From: Paraglomus occultum
Taxonomy: Eukaryota > Glomeromycota > Glomeromycetes > Paraglomerales > Paraglomeraceae
Assembly (NCBI GenBank): GCA_910592205.1
Contig: CAJVPJ010000202.1
Coordinates: 1 to 35,397 of the forward strand
Reading direction: 5' to 3'
DNA: 35,397 nt
The translations under genes and the position numbers were made by a program. Below are positions 12,464 through 23,883 of the stretch, one piece after another; position 1 is the stretch's first letter; each line of letters opens with the position of its first letter. The notes beneath the pieces were generated by a model. The model did not search any database, was not told where the DNA came from, and saw nothing but the letters and a program-made list of their open reading frames with translations.

Positions 12464-12634
12464 ATGTCGAAGCAGAAGAGTATGAGTGTCTATCTAAATC
12501 TAAAACAATACGACAACGCACTAATTGATCTCAACAAATCGTTAATAAAAAATGTAGAATTTCTCAACGAGACAATGCGATTGGGTGATCGGTTTGGGTA
12601 TTTAGAGAACAATGCAAGTTGGTACAGTCAGTAA
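12464..12634 (+). CDS. Small 56-aa protein, possibly DASH complex subunit Hsk3-like
   Basis: Single-exon ORF with ATG at 12464 and TAA at 12632-12634, starting 67 nt from the RRP42 start on the opposite strand. The product is mostly amphipathic helix with a heptad-like L/I/V spacing (YLNLKQYDNALIDLNKSL) and ends in RLGDRFGYLENNASWY. This resembles the Hsk3 layout: Tyr/Leu-rich helix, then an (R)LG..hG..aWF/Y C-terminal motif, about 55-70 aa. DASH/Dam1 is the fungal microtubule-kinetochore coupler. The match is by eye and weak; the protein could be another short coiled-coil peptide or a chance ORF. A donor-like gtaaat overlaps the stop, so a longer spliced form is possible. Confidence 0.35.
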   Translation: MSKQKSMSVYLNLKQYDNALIDLNKSLIKNVEFLNETMRLGDRFGYLENNASWYSQ

Positions 12635-14000
12635 ATCTCCCCTACATTGGAACCAGATAAAACCTGGGGAATAGAAGGGAGACTTACATTGGTCATGTGA
12701 CCTGTATTATTATTATTATTTTGTTATTTCATTGTTAGTATTAATTTATTATATATTCATCGCCTGTGACTGTATATGAGGTGCGACTATAACACGTATC
12801 GGAGGCGACTGTAGGGGAGGTTGACTGTAGGTACACGTATTAAGCACAGCTTCCCTTACTCGGTTATGATTTCTAAAATGTTGATCTATACTTGATAGCG
12901 GGCTTAGGAGCGAATACTCCCATTGAATTGCGATTAAATTTCAAGGTTTGCCAACTGTGTATTCTTCTAAATACTTTTGGTTCTTACTGATTACACTAAC
13001 CTTCCTTTCACTAAATATTTTTCTAGAATATTGTCAAACGTTTTCTTTATGGTAATTTGATTGAATTAAATTATGGCATGGTTAATGGTCTGAATCGCTT
13101 AATAAATTTAAGTGGATTGCGACTCATTAGGGAGAGTCGACTGTATGCACACCAGAAACCGTTACACAGAATAGTAATTTATCTTTATACGGAATTAAAG
13201 TATCATCAAATGCAATCTTCACAGACTATTTGTTCGATTGGATGTCTCCAAAAAAATTAATGGCCCGTAGCGAATTTTAAATCAAAATAAGCACTATTTC
13301 GTTATTATCATATAAACAATGTTGATTAAACGTCGCTTATTAGTTGTATAATGGATAATGCGCTTATTGCAAATCGGAATGTATTGCCAGAACATTAATA
13401 TTTGTCTTCAAAAAATAAACATATCACATTCACACTCTCGCTTATTTCGATCGCAAACTCCAAACTCTATATTTTCTCACGTTTCTATCAAATTAATCCC
13501 TGCATATTTCTTGAGGCGTGTAGTCATTGGCACAAAATTGTTATTGTACATGGCAATAAACGCGCACAATATTTAACAATATTATAATTTTGCAATATAA
13601 TCTGCATTTATAGTAGCAATCACGCAGTACTATGCTCTAAAATTATATATTATATTTGACAGCGTAGAGAAACAAAATCACGAATCTCGGCTAGAATAGT
13701 GTCGAGATATAAATTTTTGAACTGGTATTAAACTTAGCGCGCCTCATACCAACTGTAGCTAGAAAATTGCGATGCATTTGCTATTGTGTCTACGAACAGA
13801 CTTTTCACTCGCTTCAAACAAAGTTATAATTCGAAAGCGATATTGTCAACAGTCTATAAAGCGTTGTCCTACATTTCCACTAGGAAAAACAAAAGATTTT
13901 CTACAAGTGTCAGTATTCAGTCACAATAGTTAAAGTTGATGTTAAAGGCGGGACTGATTGGAACAGAACTCCAGTAAAAAGTCAACGAAGTATGTGGTAG
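12635..14000. other. AT-rich intergenic stretch without a recognisable gene
   Basis: Only short open frames with no family resemblance. A 15-nt string ataaacgcgcacaat at 13556-13570 also occurs at 7304-7318. Confidence 0.4.
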
Positions 14001-14237
14001 AAGAAATTGGAAGAGACATTAAAATCCATTAAGCTTCGAGAAACAAGACAACGTGAAGTAATTGGACGGAAAAAAAAAGTCTAACATGATAATATTATTC
14101 CGAAATTGCTGAATGAGATTGGAGTGGTGGATATGTCAAAAGAAGCGATGATGCTGCTGGTAATACTATATCCAGAGAAACAGTTCCAAAAACAATTGTT
14201 AGAATTAGAAAATAAAGTTGTTCGTTTACGCCTCTAA
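14001..14237 (+). pseudogene. Coding-like, charged coiled-coil segment with one internal stop
   Basis: One frame from 14001 to the TAA at 14235 is open except for TAA at 14082, five bases after a run of nine A. Before it: KKLEETLKSIKLRETRQREV; after it: PKLLNEIGVVDMSKEAMMLL and then EKQFQKQLLELENKVVRLR. Composition and heptads look like a real coiled coil, unlike flanking DNA. I do not recognise the family. It may be a decayed gene, an exon pair with an intron I cannot place (donor gtaatt at about 14057), or a homopolymer error. Confidence 0.3.
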
Positions 14238-14387
14238 TATTACTAAATCGCTAATAATTGCGCTCAAAGGGCCAGGCGAAACAAAAACTTAGTACGTGAA
14301 TTTGCAAAGATTGTTGGATGACGGTTTTCAAAACGCGAGATTGAAGAGAAACTGACCCTCTAAAGTCGACAGTCCAGGATCCCATAG

Positions 14388-14540
14388 AATAATACGGTAA
14401 CTTCTGCTCAAGACTATCAAGTTGACAAACGACATCTTGAAAATCGTTGTTCACGATGCAAACTCCAACTGTATACTTCAGACTATAATAATCGAGTTGC
14501 GGCTGGCAAACCGTTTATTTCCGCAGACGATTGGAAACAG
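14388..14540 (+). CDS. Candidate internal exon, unknown protein with CxxC motif
   Basis: Open exon of exactly 51 codons bounded by an acceptor (cccatag, 14381-14387) and a donor (gtaatg, 14541). It encodes DKRHLENRCSRCKLQLYTS and then GKPFISADDWKQ. A second open piece follows an acceptor at 14618 (QGAWNGLTQFTDC). A CSRC pair and conserved-looking Trp/Gly suggest a small folded domain, but I know no family for it. It may belong with the coiled-coil piece at 14001-14237. No start codon or promoter could be placed. Confidence 0.3.
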
Positions 14541-15223
14541 GTAATGAATCTCGTTTATTCCGTTTGACCGCATTGTGATTGCTTTACATGGACAAAATAA
14601 TTCTCCAATACATGAAAGCAAGGTGCATGGAATGGCCTGACACAGTTTACGGACTGTTCGTTAAAGCAGACTTTTTATTTTTATTATATAAATTGCCCAC
14701 TTTTCGTTCAACATTAAAAAATAGGTGTTAGTGTGTTTGGAATAAGTGATTGGTAATGGAAAGTGTGACATCGTAGTACCAGTGACGTTTTAGTTCCAGT
14801 GACATTGGCTATGACATCATTGATCTGAATATAAGGTGGGTGCAAACAACTAACTACATTCGACTGACCGTTTTACCTTGAAATATCAATAGTGGGGATC
14901 TTGGTACGCAAAAAGACAAGGAAGGGAGTAAAATCAGATGTGGACGCTACAGAATAGTAACAATAATAATAGTATATCCATAATAATAGCGGATATGTTA
15001 TGATAGTATATGATATTATATTAGATACCCCGGCTTATCTCTTTTCAATACACGAATTGGTCAGAGCAGCGACAGTCTTGTGGACTGGTAACTGCATGCA
15101 TGTGCCCATTCATGCTACTCTATTGACACAATTTCAATCTAACATATTACTGTTCTTTGCTGTCTTTGTATAGATTTCTCATTCTATCAAGCACATCAAT
15201 AAGCACGCGATTTCCTTTACCAG
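14541..15223. other. Intergenic, upstream of LSM8
   Basis: Apart from the possible short exon at about 14619, nothing recognisable. A cluster of AT repeats (aataataatagtatatcc..., about 14960-15025) lies some 200 nt upstream of the LSM8 start and may contain its promoter. Confidence 0.35.
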
Positions 15224-16242
15224 ATGGCAGAACTGCAAAAATACGTTGATCGTATCCTTTTGTCTCCATTCTTTACGTCATTGGCAATCACAACCTTCAA
15301 TTACTACAATTGTTTGATTGTGAACATGCTTGTTAGCAGTCGGTTCTTTATTTCCGAGAGGGGTGGGGATTGTGTGCGGATGATATATTACATGTCACCT
15401 TTTATAATACTCTTTACATTATATATTATTTGGTTGCTTTCATATAATGGATTTTAATTTTCTTTGTCTAGTTGCTTATCTAATGTACATTTCTATTGCT
15501 ATTGATCTTGGTTGTTGGGTAGAGTATTGATACGTTAGATAAGTTGTGTAATCAAGTTAATTTATATTATGACTTTTGATTGGTTGGCGCAATGAATTAA
15601 TGACCGCATAATTGGTTGTGTTCTGAATAAGCTGCATATTCCTTGATTCCTGTGGGTTGGCGTAATTTTATGTGATAGTGACAGTAGAGATTATTACAGT
15701 TGACGGACGAGTAATAGTGGTGAGTGAAGGGAAGAGATGGGAGAAGGGGGGGAGAGAATGGGGGAGAGAATGGGGGAGACAATGTGGGAGAGAATGGGGA
15801 GGGGGGGGGGAGGAAATGGGATAATGAGATTAGAACAGTGGGAAACAAAGTAAATTTGTTGATTTGAGATAGCGTGCATGTGGCTGAAGTGGTAATAACG
15901 ATTATTGATAGGGAACGTTAAAGGGATTTGATCAGACGTGGAATCTGATTATTGCTTCATGTCATGAACGTATATTTTCCGAAACGGATGGCGTAGAACA
16001 TGTACAGCTCGGGCTGTACATAATAAGAGGCGACAATATGTGAGTATGAATATTATCCATACACGACAGATAATATTTCTATGGTTCGTTTTGGCTGGTA
16101 GATATTGCAACTGATGACATTCTTACGGATACACTGCAGCTGCGTAGTTGCGGAAATGGATCCAGAAAGAGACGCGATGATTGATTATTCAAAGATTAAG
16201 GCGCTTCCTATTACTGATATTACTAGACCAGCTATTGTGTAA
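15224..16242 (+). CDS. LSM8: U6 snRNA-associated Sm-like protein LSm8
   Basis: Subunit that defines the nuclear LSm2-8 ring, which binds the U6 snRNA 3' end and works in splicing. Exons: 15224-15251, 15679-15719, 15912-16039, 16140-16242 (TAA); 99 aa, normal for LSm8. The gene is easily missed because the exons are tiny and the introns long (427, 192 and 100 nt). The Sm1 motif is VDGRVIVGTLKGFDQTWNLI, split across exons 2 and 3. Exon 3 continues ASCHERIFSETDGVEHVQLG, then the Sm2 motif YIIRGDNI at the exon 3/4 border. The C-terminal tail is VVAEMDPERDAMIDYSKIKA, then a short ending. The start of exon 2 was chosen at 15679 because it gives the exact family spacing between YVD and ITVDGR. Confidence 0.93.
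15738..15820 (+). repeat. G-rich minisatellite in LSM8 intron 2
   Basis: About four copies of a 12-mer gggggagagaat with variants, followed by a run of at least ten G (15801-15810). Five or more runs of four or more G on the transcribed-sense strand could form G-quadruplexes. On the other strand it produces a false proline/serine-rich ORF. Confidence 0.85.
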
Positions 16243-17974
16243 GCCTGCAAGCAGAGTTGACGTATTGAACATTAAGTTAATACAAGTGTCGATCAGATGT
16301 GTAGCTGTAAAACAATTTGCCCATTGGAGTTAAATTGGAGTATAAAGGTATTGGTCAAACAAATGATGTCAGACGTACTGAACGAGAAGAATGTGGGGAG
16401 GTACATCCATTGTTTTTGTAAGAGTATTGTGAATAGCTTAACTCGTTTGTGTTGTCGGGTGGATTTCGCAAATGCAATAAATAAGGGATGAATGTGACGA
16501 TAGAGTAACACACAAGACACAATTAAATAACACCATTTAATACAAAATGTTATTGGACGATGTTATGAAAAATGAAGAATAAACTATTCTACATATGTTG
16601 ATATATCAAATTAATAAGTATAGAATTGTATTAGTCGTATATAATTAATGTATAAATATAATATTATGTTTTGGTGCATCATTTTAATTAAGCAGCATAT
16701 TCCAATGTGTCTATTGTACAATTGTTGTAATTGTTGTATAGTCATCACTTATTCATTAGTCTCATGTCATTCGCCAGATAAAGTCACCATTCGGCTGTAT
16801 TATCGGTTTCACGTAACTTACGCGCGTTGTCTTATACTATTTATATGTTGAGTTTAATTATATTTCCATTTAAGATATCTTCGATCCTTCTCGTTTAGCT
16901 TCTCTCCCTAACTGTTTTGCTTTGTCATCCGTCCAACTCTATATCCCGTAAACAAGAAACCTTAAACGCACTTCGGCTCTAACGATATTATATGCCGCAG
17001 TTATTCCCACATTCTTCATCCAATCACATGTCCTTCCATATTCTCAATTTTGTCCTCTTCCCCCCTGAATTCTTTTTTGGTCAAATATTAATCTGCGTCT
17101 TCGCCTTCTATCAAAATTTTTGGACGCCCAAAGCTCAGGGGAAAAAACTATATTTAACTTCCCCACATGCTAAAATTTTATTAACTTTCAAATTTTTGTT
17201 TCCTTCCGCTTTCCCCCCCCGCTTCCACTCTACATTATTGTGTCAAGCCCTCATGTATATTTCATATTCATTTGTTATATATTAATAAAAAAAAAACACT
17301 GTTTCATATTTTCTTCTTTACTTTCTTCTAGATTATTAAAAAAAAGTGCAAGATAATTATTGACATTCTTTATAACGAGGGTTGCGTAGTAAAGTCTTTT
17401 TGAATAGTTAAACCGATTTAGGTCTCGTCCCTTTTTCTTTCTCCGCGCCTTTTCCCAAACTATAGGTATATTTCATTACTTGTCTGCAACTACGGCATTT
17501 ACGCCCTTACCACGTTAGCTGCAGTGACTCAGCCCCCAGTATTTATTTAGTCTCAAAGATACCTTTTATTCGTCCCAACTTTTCTTTTATTCACCAATGA
17601 CTACTGAATATTACCTGATTGCATTCTCGTAATATCTGTCTACCATTTCTTATATATCCCTCGTCTTTCGTCGAGACAACACTTCTTTCTTTTGATAATC
17701 CTTTGTAATTTAGTGTAACTATTTCTTTTGTAATATATATACATATATTATATACATTTGACACTAGAGATAGCGAGGGAAAAAAATATATAGCATTTTG
17801 ATTGCGATAACAAGAACAATTGCAACAACGACATTCAACCTGTCAATTCACTCAACGCAATAACAATATTTCACAAGTAAAAGTGACATTTCACATTCTC
17901 AAATTTTACAACTCATATACCTTCCATAATACCACTCAAAATCCTCCTCTCTTCATTTTCTATTTACCTAAACT
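16243..17974. other. 1.7-kb intergenic region, pyrimidine-rich toward the VPS9 gene
   Basis: No supported gene. From about 17030 to 17970 the plus strand is rich in T and C (ttcttctttctt-type tracts), with TATA-like sequence at about 17734-17757 (taatatatatacatatattatata). The last 200 nt probably form the leader and promoter of the VPS9-domain gene. Confidence 0.4.
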
Positions 17975-20914
17975 ATGAAACTTTCTAAATTTTTTGTATC
18001 TCCTAAAAAACTTCGCTCAAAAACAAACTCAAATCACAACTCATCAAACACTTCTCCCCAATTACTAACACCCCATCGTTTTACTTCCCAATTCTCTACA
18101 TCTCCCACCACTTCCGCATCCCTTACTCTTCCATTTTTCGCTGACAATTCCTCTTCAAAGTTTTTCTATTCTTCTCCCAACTCCTCAAACCAATCATTAA
18201 ACGAAACAAAAGATGACGATGATCTCGACGAGAACATTTTCTATACAGTATTGAGAAAAGACTATTCAAAGATATTCCATCGAGTGGCCGTAATTTGTGT
18301 GCCACATTCGAGAAGTATTGTCGGTCTGAAAATGTCAAGGTCATTTATCGGTTGGTTGTCGTTCCTTTGGTTCAAATCTTTCTTATATTAGGGATCGCAT
18401 GCTGATTAGATAAAAAGTTGCACGTGGGATATGATAATTCCAACTTCAATTAAGAACAGATTAAATGTTCGCAATGCAAGGGCAGCGATCTACCAACATT
18501 GCATGTTTCGCCGATCGGAAGTGACAATTTAGATGATCACCATTAATTAACCCCTTGGTTTCGATCGTCATTTTTTTCTGCTTCTTTTCTTCTTTAAATT
18601 TTAAATCTGAAAACGTGTAATGAATAGAAACACATTCCTTGACTCCGTCACCATACTTTACTGGTCAATATCACAGTATCAATGGGAAAATAGTGAGCAT
18701 CGAAAGAAATGTCATTAAATCAATATCTGGTATGTACCGCTAAGAAAAATGCTTGGGATAGTAAATACAGTTTAATTAAGTAATTATTAATTTCTCTATC
18801 CATAAAGGTTTCAAGGAGCATCGGACAGTCCGTATCTTGGGCGAGGAGTTAGTCTATAACGAGTCGTACAAGTCAATCCAAGTCTTGATCATTGAAAGGC
18901 CGCTCGAAGGCGAAGGCATGGCAACAGAGAGCACGTCACCCACTATACCTTCAGAAAGGAACTACGAAAACGATCTGCTATTCTTACAGAGTTTTCCCGA
19001 GAATGAGAATGCGATCAAGGAATTAGCACATATGGTGACTGAATTTAATGAGACTTATGTATACGTTCGTGGATATGCTTGTTATGCTGTTGATCGAATA
19101 ATGCAAATCCTCAACAAGGCAGTAACGGTATGTTTAAAAAATACGTGCTGGCGATCAAAATCATATCGAGGCTGATTTTTAAATTTAACGCAGGCATTCC
19201 TCAAAGCAAACCAAACGCTTGCAAACGTTTGTCGCTTGCAACATGAGCTCGATCAATTTACGGAACTACTGGAAAAGTATGTACACGTCGTGTAGACTTG
19301 GGTCTGCAATTAGCACCATTCATACATAATCTCATTTCCTTCCTTTCTTCCTCTTTCTAAAACCATTGATTTCTAGTGTGATAATGGCTGAACTCCATCA
19401 GAAAATTTTCATCGATGCTCTCTGTCCTATATATAATTCTCACGACAGTTACCTTGAATCAATAATGTATGCCTACTTTCGCGCTCGCCTCAATCTCAAA
19501 GACTATGGCATATGCGATCGTCTACAAAATATGCCCGAAGAATCGCTCTATACTGCTTGTGAAATCCTTAGCTGTCTGGATGAAGACGATACTCGTGAAA
19601 ATGGCCTCCAATATGGATTAGGCATCAGTGCTGCGCCGCGGTCTAAACTCGTCCCTGCAAAAACACCATTGGAAAAACTGATATGTGCCAAAAAGGCAAT
19701 TCAAGAGGTTGCCAATGTAGCCGACACTTTTTTAAATCAACTGACAAGCGGATTGAGCTTTGACGAGGGTGGAGAGAGATCATCCATTACTACGGATGAT
19801 TTTATTCCATTGATGGCATACGTTATTGTCAATACTAGAATTCGAAAGCTGGGAAGTGTTCTCTTTTATATGCAGACATTTAGATTGTCGAAAACCGAGC
19901 GATCAGAGTTGAGGTGGGCATGATTTATAATAACAATGTGATCCGATCCATCAAAAACTTACTATATATGCTAATTCAAATTTTACATATTCTAGCTTTG
20001 CGTTGACAACTCTTCGAGCAGCAACAGAATATCTCAAATCTGATCCACTGTCTCTTCATGATGCGGTCTCGATAGCATCTTCCATATCTTCTTTGGCGTC
20101 TTCCCATTCATCGTTTAAACCGACCAATTCAAACAGAGCGCGGAGTCGATCTCGATCAACTTCGCTGTCAACGCCGCCCACACCCGTATCAACACATGGA
20201 GTACCACATTCACGATCGTCATCATTGACCTCGGGACTTCCAAATACTTCACGTGATAAATCACCGGCGCGATCGGTAAATTCAGTGTCGAGTTCGTCGA
20301 CGCAACAAAATTACAAGGGTGGCTCGGCAACGCCAAATGTGCATACTCCTGGATATTCACTCAATCGATCGCTATCACAAAGTGAAGACCTTGGTCAGGT
20401 GGATTATAGTCTTACGAATAGTCCATTATCTAGTACTCCTGAAGAAGGACATCACGCTCTTAGTCGGCGAACACGACGAGCATCGGTAACGCCTGGTCTT
20501 GTTATTAAGCCACAGATTCTCATCGTTCCTTCCCGGACATCTCCCGGTCGAAGAAGCATCGACAGTGATCGCACATCGCTGAGCGACATAGTTGCTAATG
20601 ACTGCGCTATATCGAAGTCTACTATGACATCGTCTTCGCTTCCAATGGAGTCTGCCATGGCACCTCTTCCTGTTATTCGTTCTCCATCTCGAAGTTCAAT
20701 GACAGCCCAAAGGACATATCACAGGAATTCTGTCCATGTTCCAGAAATAATTGCGGTAATTCCGAGATCGCCACCGACTAGCAAAACCATAAAACCCGCG
20801 CTTGATTTATCTCCGCCGAGTTCCGAAATTATGGGTGATTTTCTGAGCTCCTTGCAGAACATTGATGGCAATGTTTCCGGGAGTCCGCATGGTGAGATTA
20901 TGCAGCGGTGGTGA
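17975..20914 (+). CDS. VPS9-domain protein, probable Rab5/Vps21-family GEF
   Basis: Predicted guanine-nucleotide exchange factor for Rab5-type GTPases in endosomal transport; nearest yeast type is Muk1-like. Exons: 17975-18323, 18628-18729, 18808-19127, 19194-19276, 19377-19913, 19996-20914 (TGA); 769 aa. The N-terminus is low-complexity Ser/Asn/Thr (to about residue 75), then a domain with DENIFYTVLRKDYSKIF, SLTPSPYFTGQY and INGKIVSIERNVI. The helical bundle is AELHQKIFIDALCPIYN; the VPS9 core is SSITTDDFIPLMAYVIVNTR and LTTLRAATEYL. The C-terminal third (about 300 aa) is Ser/Pro/Arg-rich and probably disordered (RARSRSRSTSLSTPPTP), a likely phosphorylated tail. The end of exon 1 (donor gtctga at 18324) is the least certain junction. 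An aataaag at about 21137 may be its poly(A) signal. Confidence 0.88.
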
Positions 20915-21474
20915 TTTTGTTGGGTGTGTTTAGAGAAAGGAACGGGCGGGAAACGACATTTTGATTAGTTTTGCTGTCGTTATTTTTTTTTAAATAGGTT
21001 TGACTTTTATTTTATTTTTTCTTTTTCACTTGTTTATATTTTGGTAGTGAGTTGTACTTATTTAGTGGCTGGATCCACTGTCCCGTGTTGCAAAAATTTC
21101 TTTAAAATTATTCGTTTTTCAATACAAGAATGTGAAAATAAAGCTCGAGTTCATATCAACGACATTGTTTATAGTGTAACAGATCTGTTATTTCCCGCCT
21201 CTGAGATGTTTAAATAGCCACGTGGAAATGAGATCGACTGCTGGAATTTTGACAAAATTTGTATTCAAATTAAACTAATAACGTGGGCTGTTCCACGCCT
21301 AAAATGGTTTCTTTGTTGTCCAAGTGAATTAAACTACCATCTGTCCAATCAACGAAGACTATGAATTAGATTAATGCACAATCTATTCTATTCTTTAGCT
21401 GACTAAATAATTAAAGTCAACACTTAAATCTTGCTGATGACAAAATAAAACAAGATTATCAAGTAGAAGAATTG
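20915..21474. other. 3' flank of the VPS9 gene, AT-rich
   Basis: T-rich 3' UTR-like sequence and nothing else I can support. Confidence 0.4.
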
Positions 21475-21786
21475 TCACCGCTTGAACAAAAGGAAACTTT
21501 TCTCAAATACGGGGTTTCTTTCCTTATCCATAACTCGAGATGTTTGGGAAGATTCTTTGTCTACCGATGGTGAAACTTGTTCCTCGAACCTAAATATAAA
21601 TATGAATAAATTGATTCCATAAAAAACTTGTTATAAGGCCACCTTTGTTAAACCGGACTTTATTGTGCAAATGCTATTTGAATCAAGCAATATTTTTCGA
21701 ATGTCGTTTTAGTTATTTTGATACATAAGCAAGTTTCTATACATTTAATAACATTACCCGAAACTTTGGTTCCAATTTTGTGACAT
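21475..21786 (-). CDS. Candidate two-exon small protein (47 aa), unknown
   Basis: Minus-strand ATG at 21786, exon 21786-21758 ending at a gtaatg donor; 168-nt intron; acceptor tttag; exon 21589-21475 ending in TGA. Phase fits (2+1) and the frame stays open. The product starts MSQNWNQSFGFEEQVSPSVD, is hydrophilic and ends FEKSFLLFKR. No family recognised. Convergent with the VPS9-domain gene. Its codons look coding-like against the AT-rich background, but one small model like this can arise by chance. Confidence 0.25.
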
Positions 21787-23883
21787 TCCTCAAATCGAGT
21801 GTTGAGTTCTCAAAAGCTCATAAATGTTGTACGACTCCCAGACAATTAATAGTCGCGTTAACTTTACTTTTGAACTCGGCAACGAGCATGTTTTGGCATC
21901 GTGTTTTGTTGCCGAGTTCAGCGATTATTATTATTCTTTTTATTTTTATTATTTTTCGCTTTAAAAATAACAAAAATTGTGTTTGTAAATTTAGTGAGGA
22001 GAAGGCATGGGAGATGGAATATGGTGTGGTTTACATGGGAGAGAAAATATGGATAGTCGTTAGGATGCTTATGTGAGACAGAGAAAACGCGTGGGTAGAC
22101 GACAAAGTTTATATATTTATAGCGTGATAACAACGATATAAATAGTAAACATAGCATGAGGAAATACCGGTAATACGTATACATATTCTAGGTCACAGCC
22201 AGTACGCGTAGAGTCCCGCGTTGTTGTTTATTATTTTTTACTTTGATCCGAAATTCCCCAAAAACTACCGTTCCTTCCTGTAAACAGTATGTAGTCCGGT
22301 TTCGTAAGAATGGCAAAATTTAGGATTGTTCTGGTCAAATCTCTCCTAAAATGCGACGCCAGATCGTAAATTTGAACGACTTGGTAAAGCAACTCGTCTT
22401 GAAGAGAATTTTCATACTTGGATATAATGCTACGTTATCAAGCCGTGACCCCGCTTTTTTACTGAACGAGCCTAACAAAACCGGTTGGAATGGGCACAAC
22501 TGGCGCAAAGCCATGTAGATCATCTGACTACTAGTCCCGTGTCATGTTACGCACTTAATCGATTACATATGTTGTTAAATATTCTTTCTTAACAGCCGAA
22601 GACAGCTGCGGAACAAGTGGCTCCCTTGATAACAGGTATATGTGATAATCTTCACACTCCAAACAGAATTGAATATTTATGCTCGCATTGATTGCTCACA
22701 ATCAAGATCATATCACTCGATGGTGCGGTGTACATGCATATTGAAGGTGTTTGTCACCTGTTGAACCTGACACATACTCAATTCCCACACTGTAGTCCAG
22801 ATTGTCAATGTTTAATAGCAGAAGCGGAGATGATGTCAAAAGTGCAAACTGCTACGCCATTGCATAGCGGAAGTACATCACTTATATTTTATGATTCATA
22901 TTCAGGCTAGAGAGACTTAACCTTAGCTACTCGCTATTTCTTTAACAGTTAGGGTTTATTTTACATTGCATATGAAATATTATAATGATATTGATCACAC
23001 ATCCGTGAAAGTATAATATTAATTAATATTAATATACGTTATTCCGGCGCTTGGCAGGGGGCGATTAGTGATGGTTGTTTCTAAACCAAGAGCAGATCTA
23101 TTTTCTGGTGTCAAAGCTCAGTCTCTTACTTTAAGAGGCAGATTATCACTTTCCTCCTTTAGTCTAACTATTTCATCCACTACCCCCATCTTTGCAAATT
23201 TTTCCAATCCCTAATATGTTTTGGTCACCCAGCATTAAACCTCGAAAACTCACTAAATAACAACTCCACACCATCATCCGTATGTTTTTTTTGCTTCCTC
23301 CTCTTCATTCATGTTACTCTACTCAACTACTACTGAATTATCATCTACTTCTACCCAACTAATACTACTACTTCCTCCACTTCTTCTACTTCATTGTCCT
23401 TATTGATTGACCATTCAACGGTCACTTCCGCCGCACATTATATTCGAGTTGAGGGAGAGCCCATCCAACTCCTCTCTGTTTCTTCATTCCATCCTTCTCC
23501 TTCTCCTCCATTGTTAGTTGCTTCCAGACTTGGGATTATATTTTTGATTGTGCAGTCCTGCCAGGAGTGATAGGAGTGGTTGGGGTATTCTTGATATATT
23601 ACATTTCCACCCAGACTCCTACCCTCCCTCCCCCTTTCTGACGCCCGATCCTGTCATCCTCTTTACTATTACTGCAGGGGTTCGTTTTCAGACTTGCTTT
23701 TGCAGGCCACTTGTATGCCAGTGAAAACTGGATTGCTTTTATTATTTATGCCAGCTCTGTGTTAACTAGTAGTAATCCATGATGTGGTTATGCATATGAT
23801 CCACATGCTGGATCATTGACATTAATATAAAGCAGATACCATCTGCCTTACGTGCGGAGGCGTTACTGTTGTGGTAAATCATT
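21787..23883. other. 2.1-kb region with coding-like scraps but no gene model
   Basis: A plus-strand frame is open from about 22335 to 22517 (LVKQLVLKRIFILGYNATLS). A well-formed 44-nt exon-like piece follows at 22595-22638 (acceptor ttaacag, donor gtatat; PKTAAEQVAPLITG). Another open stretch ends at 22910. I could not join these into a consistent protein. From about 23140 to 23530 the plus strand is C/T-rich. Confidence 0.3.

Noticed and set aside
14251-14454. Minus-strand frame with SMGSWTVDFRGSV, Tubby-like at first glance
   Set aside because: The similarity does not continue past VDFRG in any frame, and the plus strand has a better exon here (14388-14540).
15597-15848. Pro/Ser-rich minus-strand ORF
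   Set aside because: Produced by the complement of the G-rich minisatellite in the LSM8 intron.
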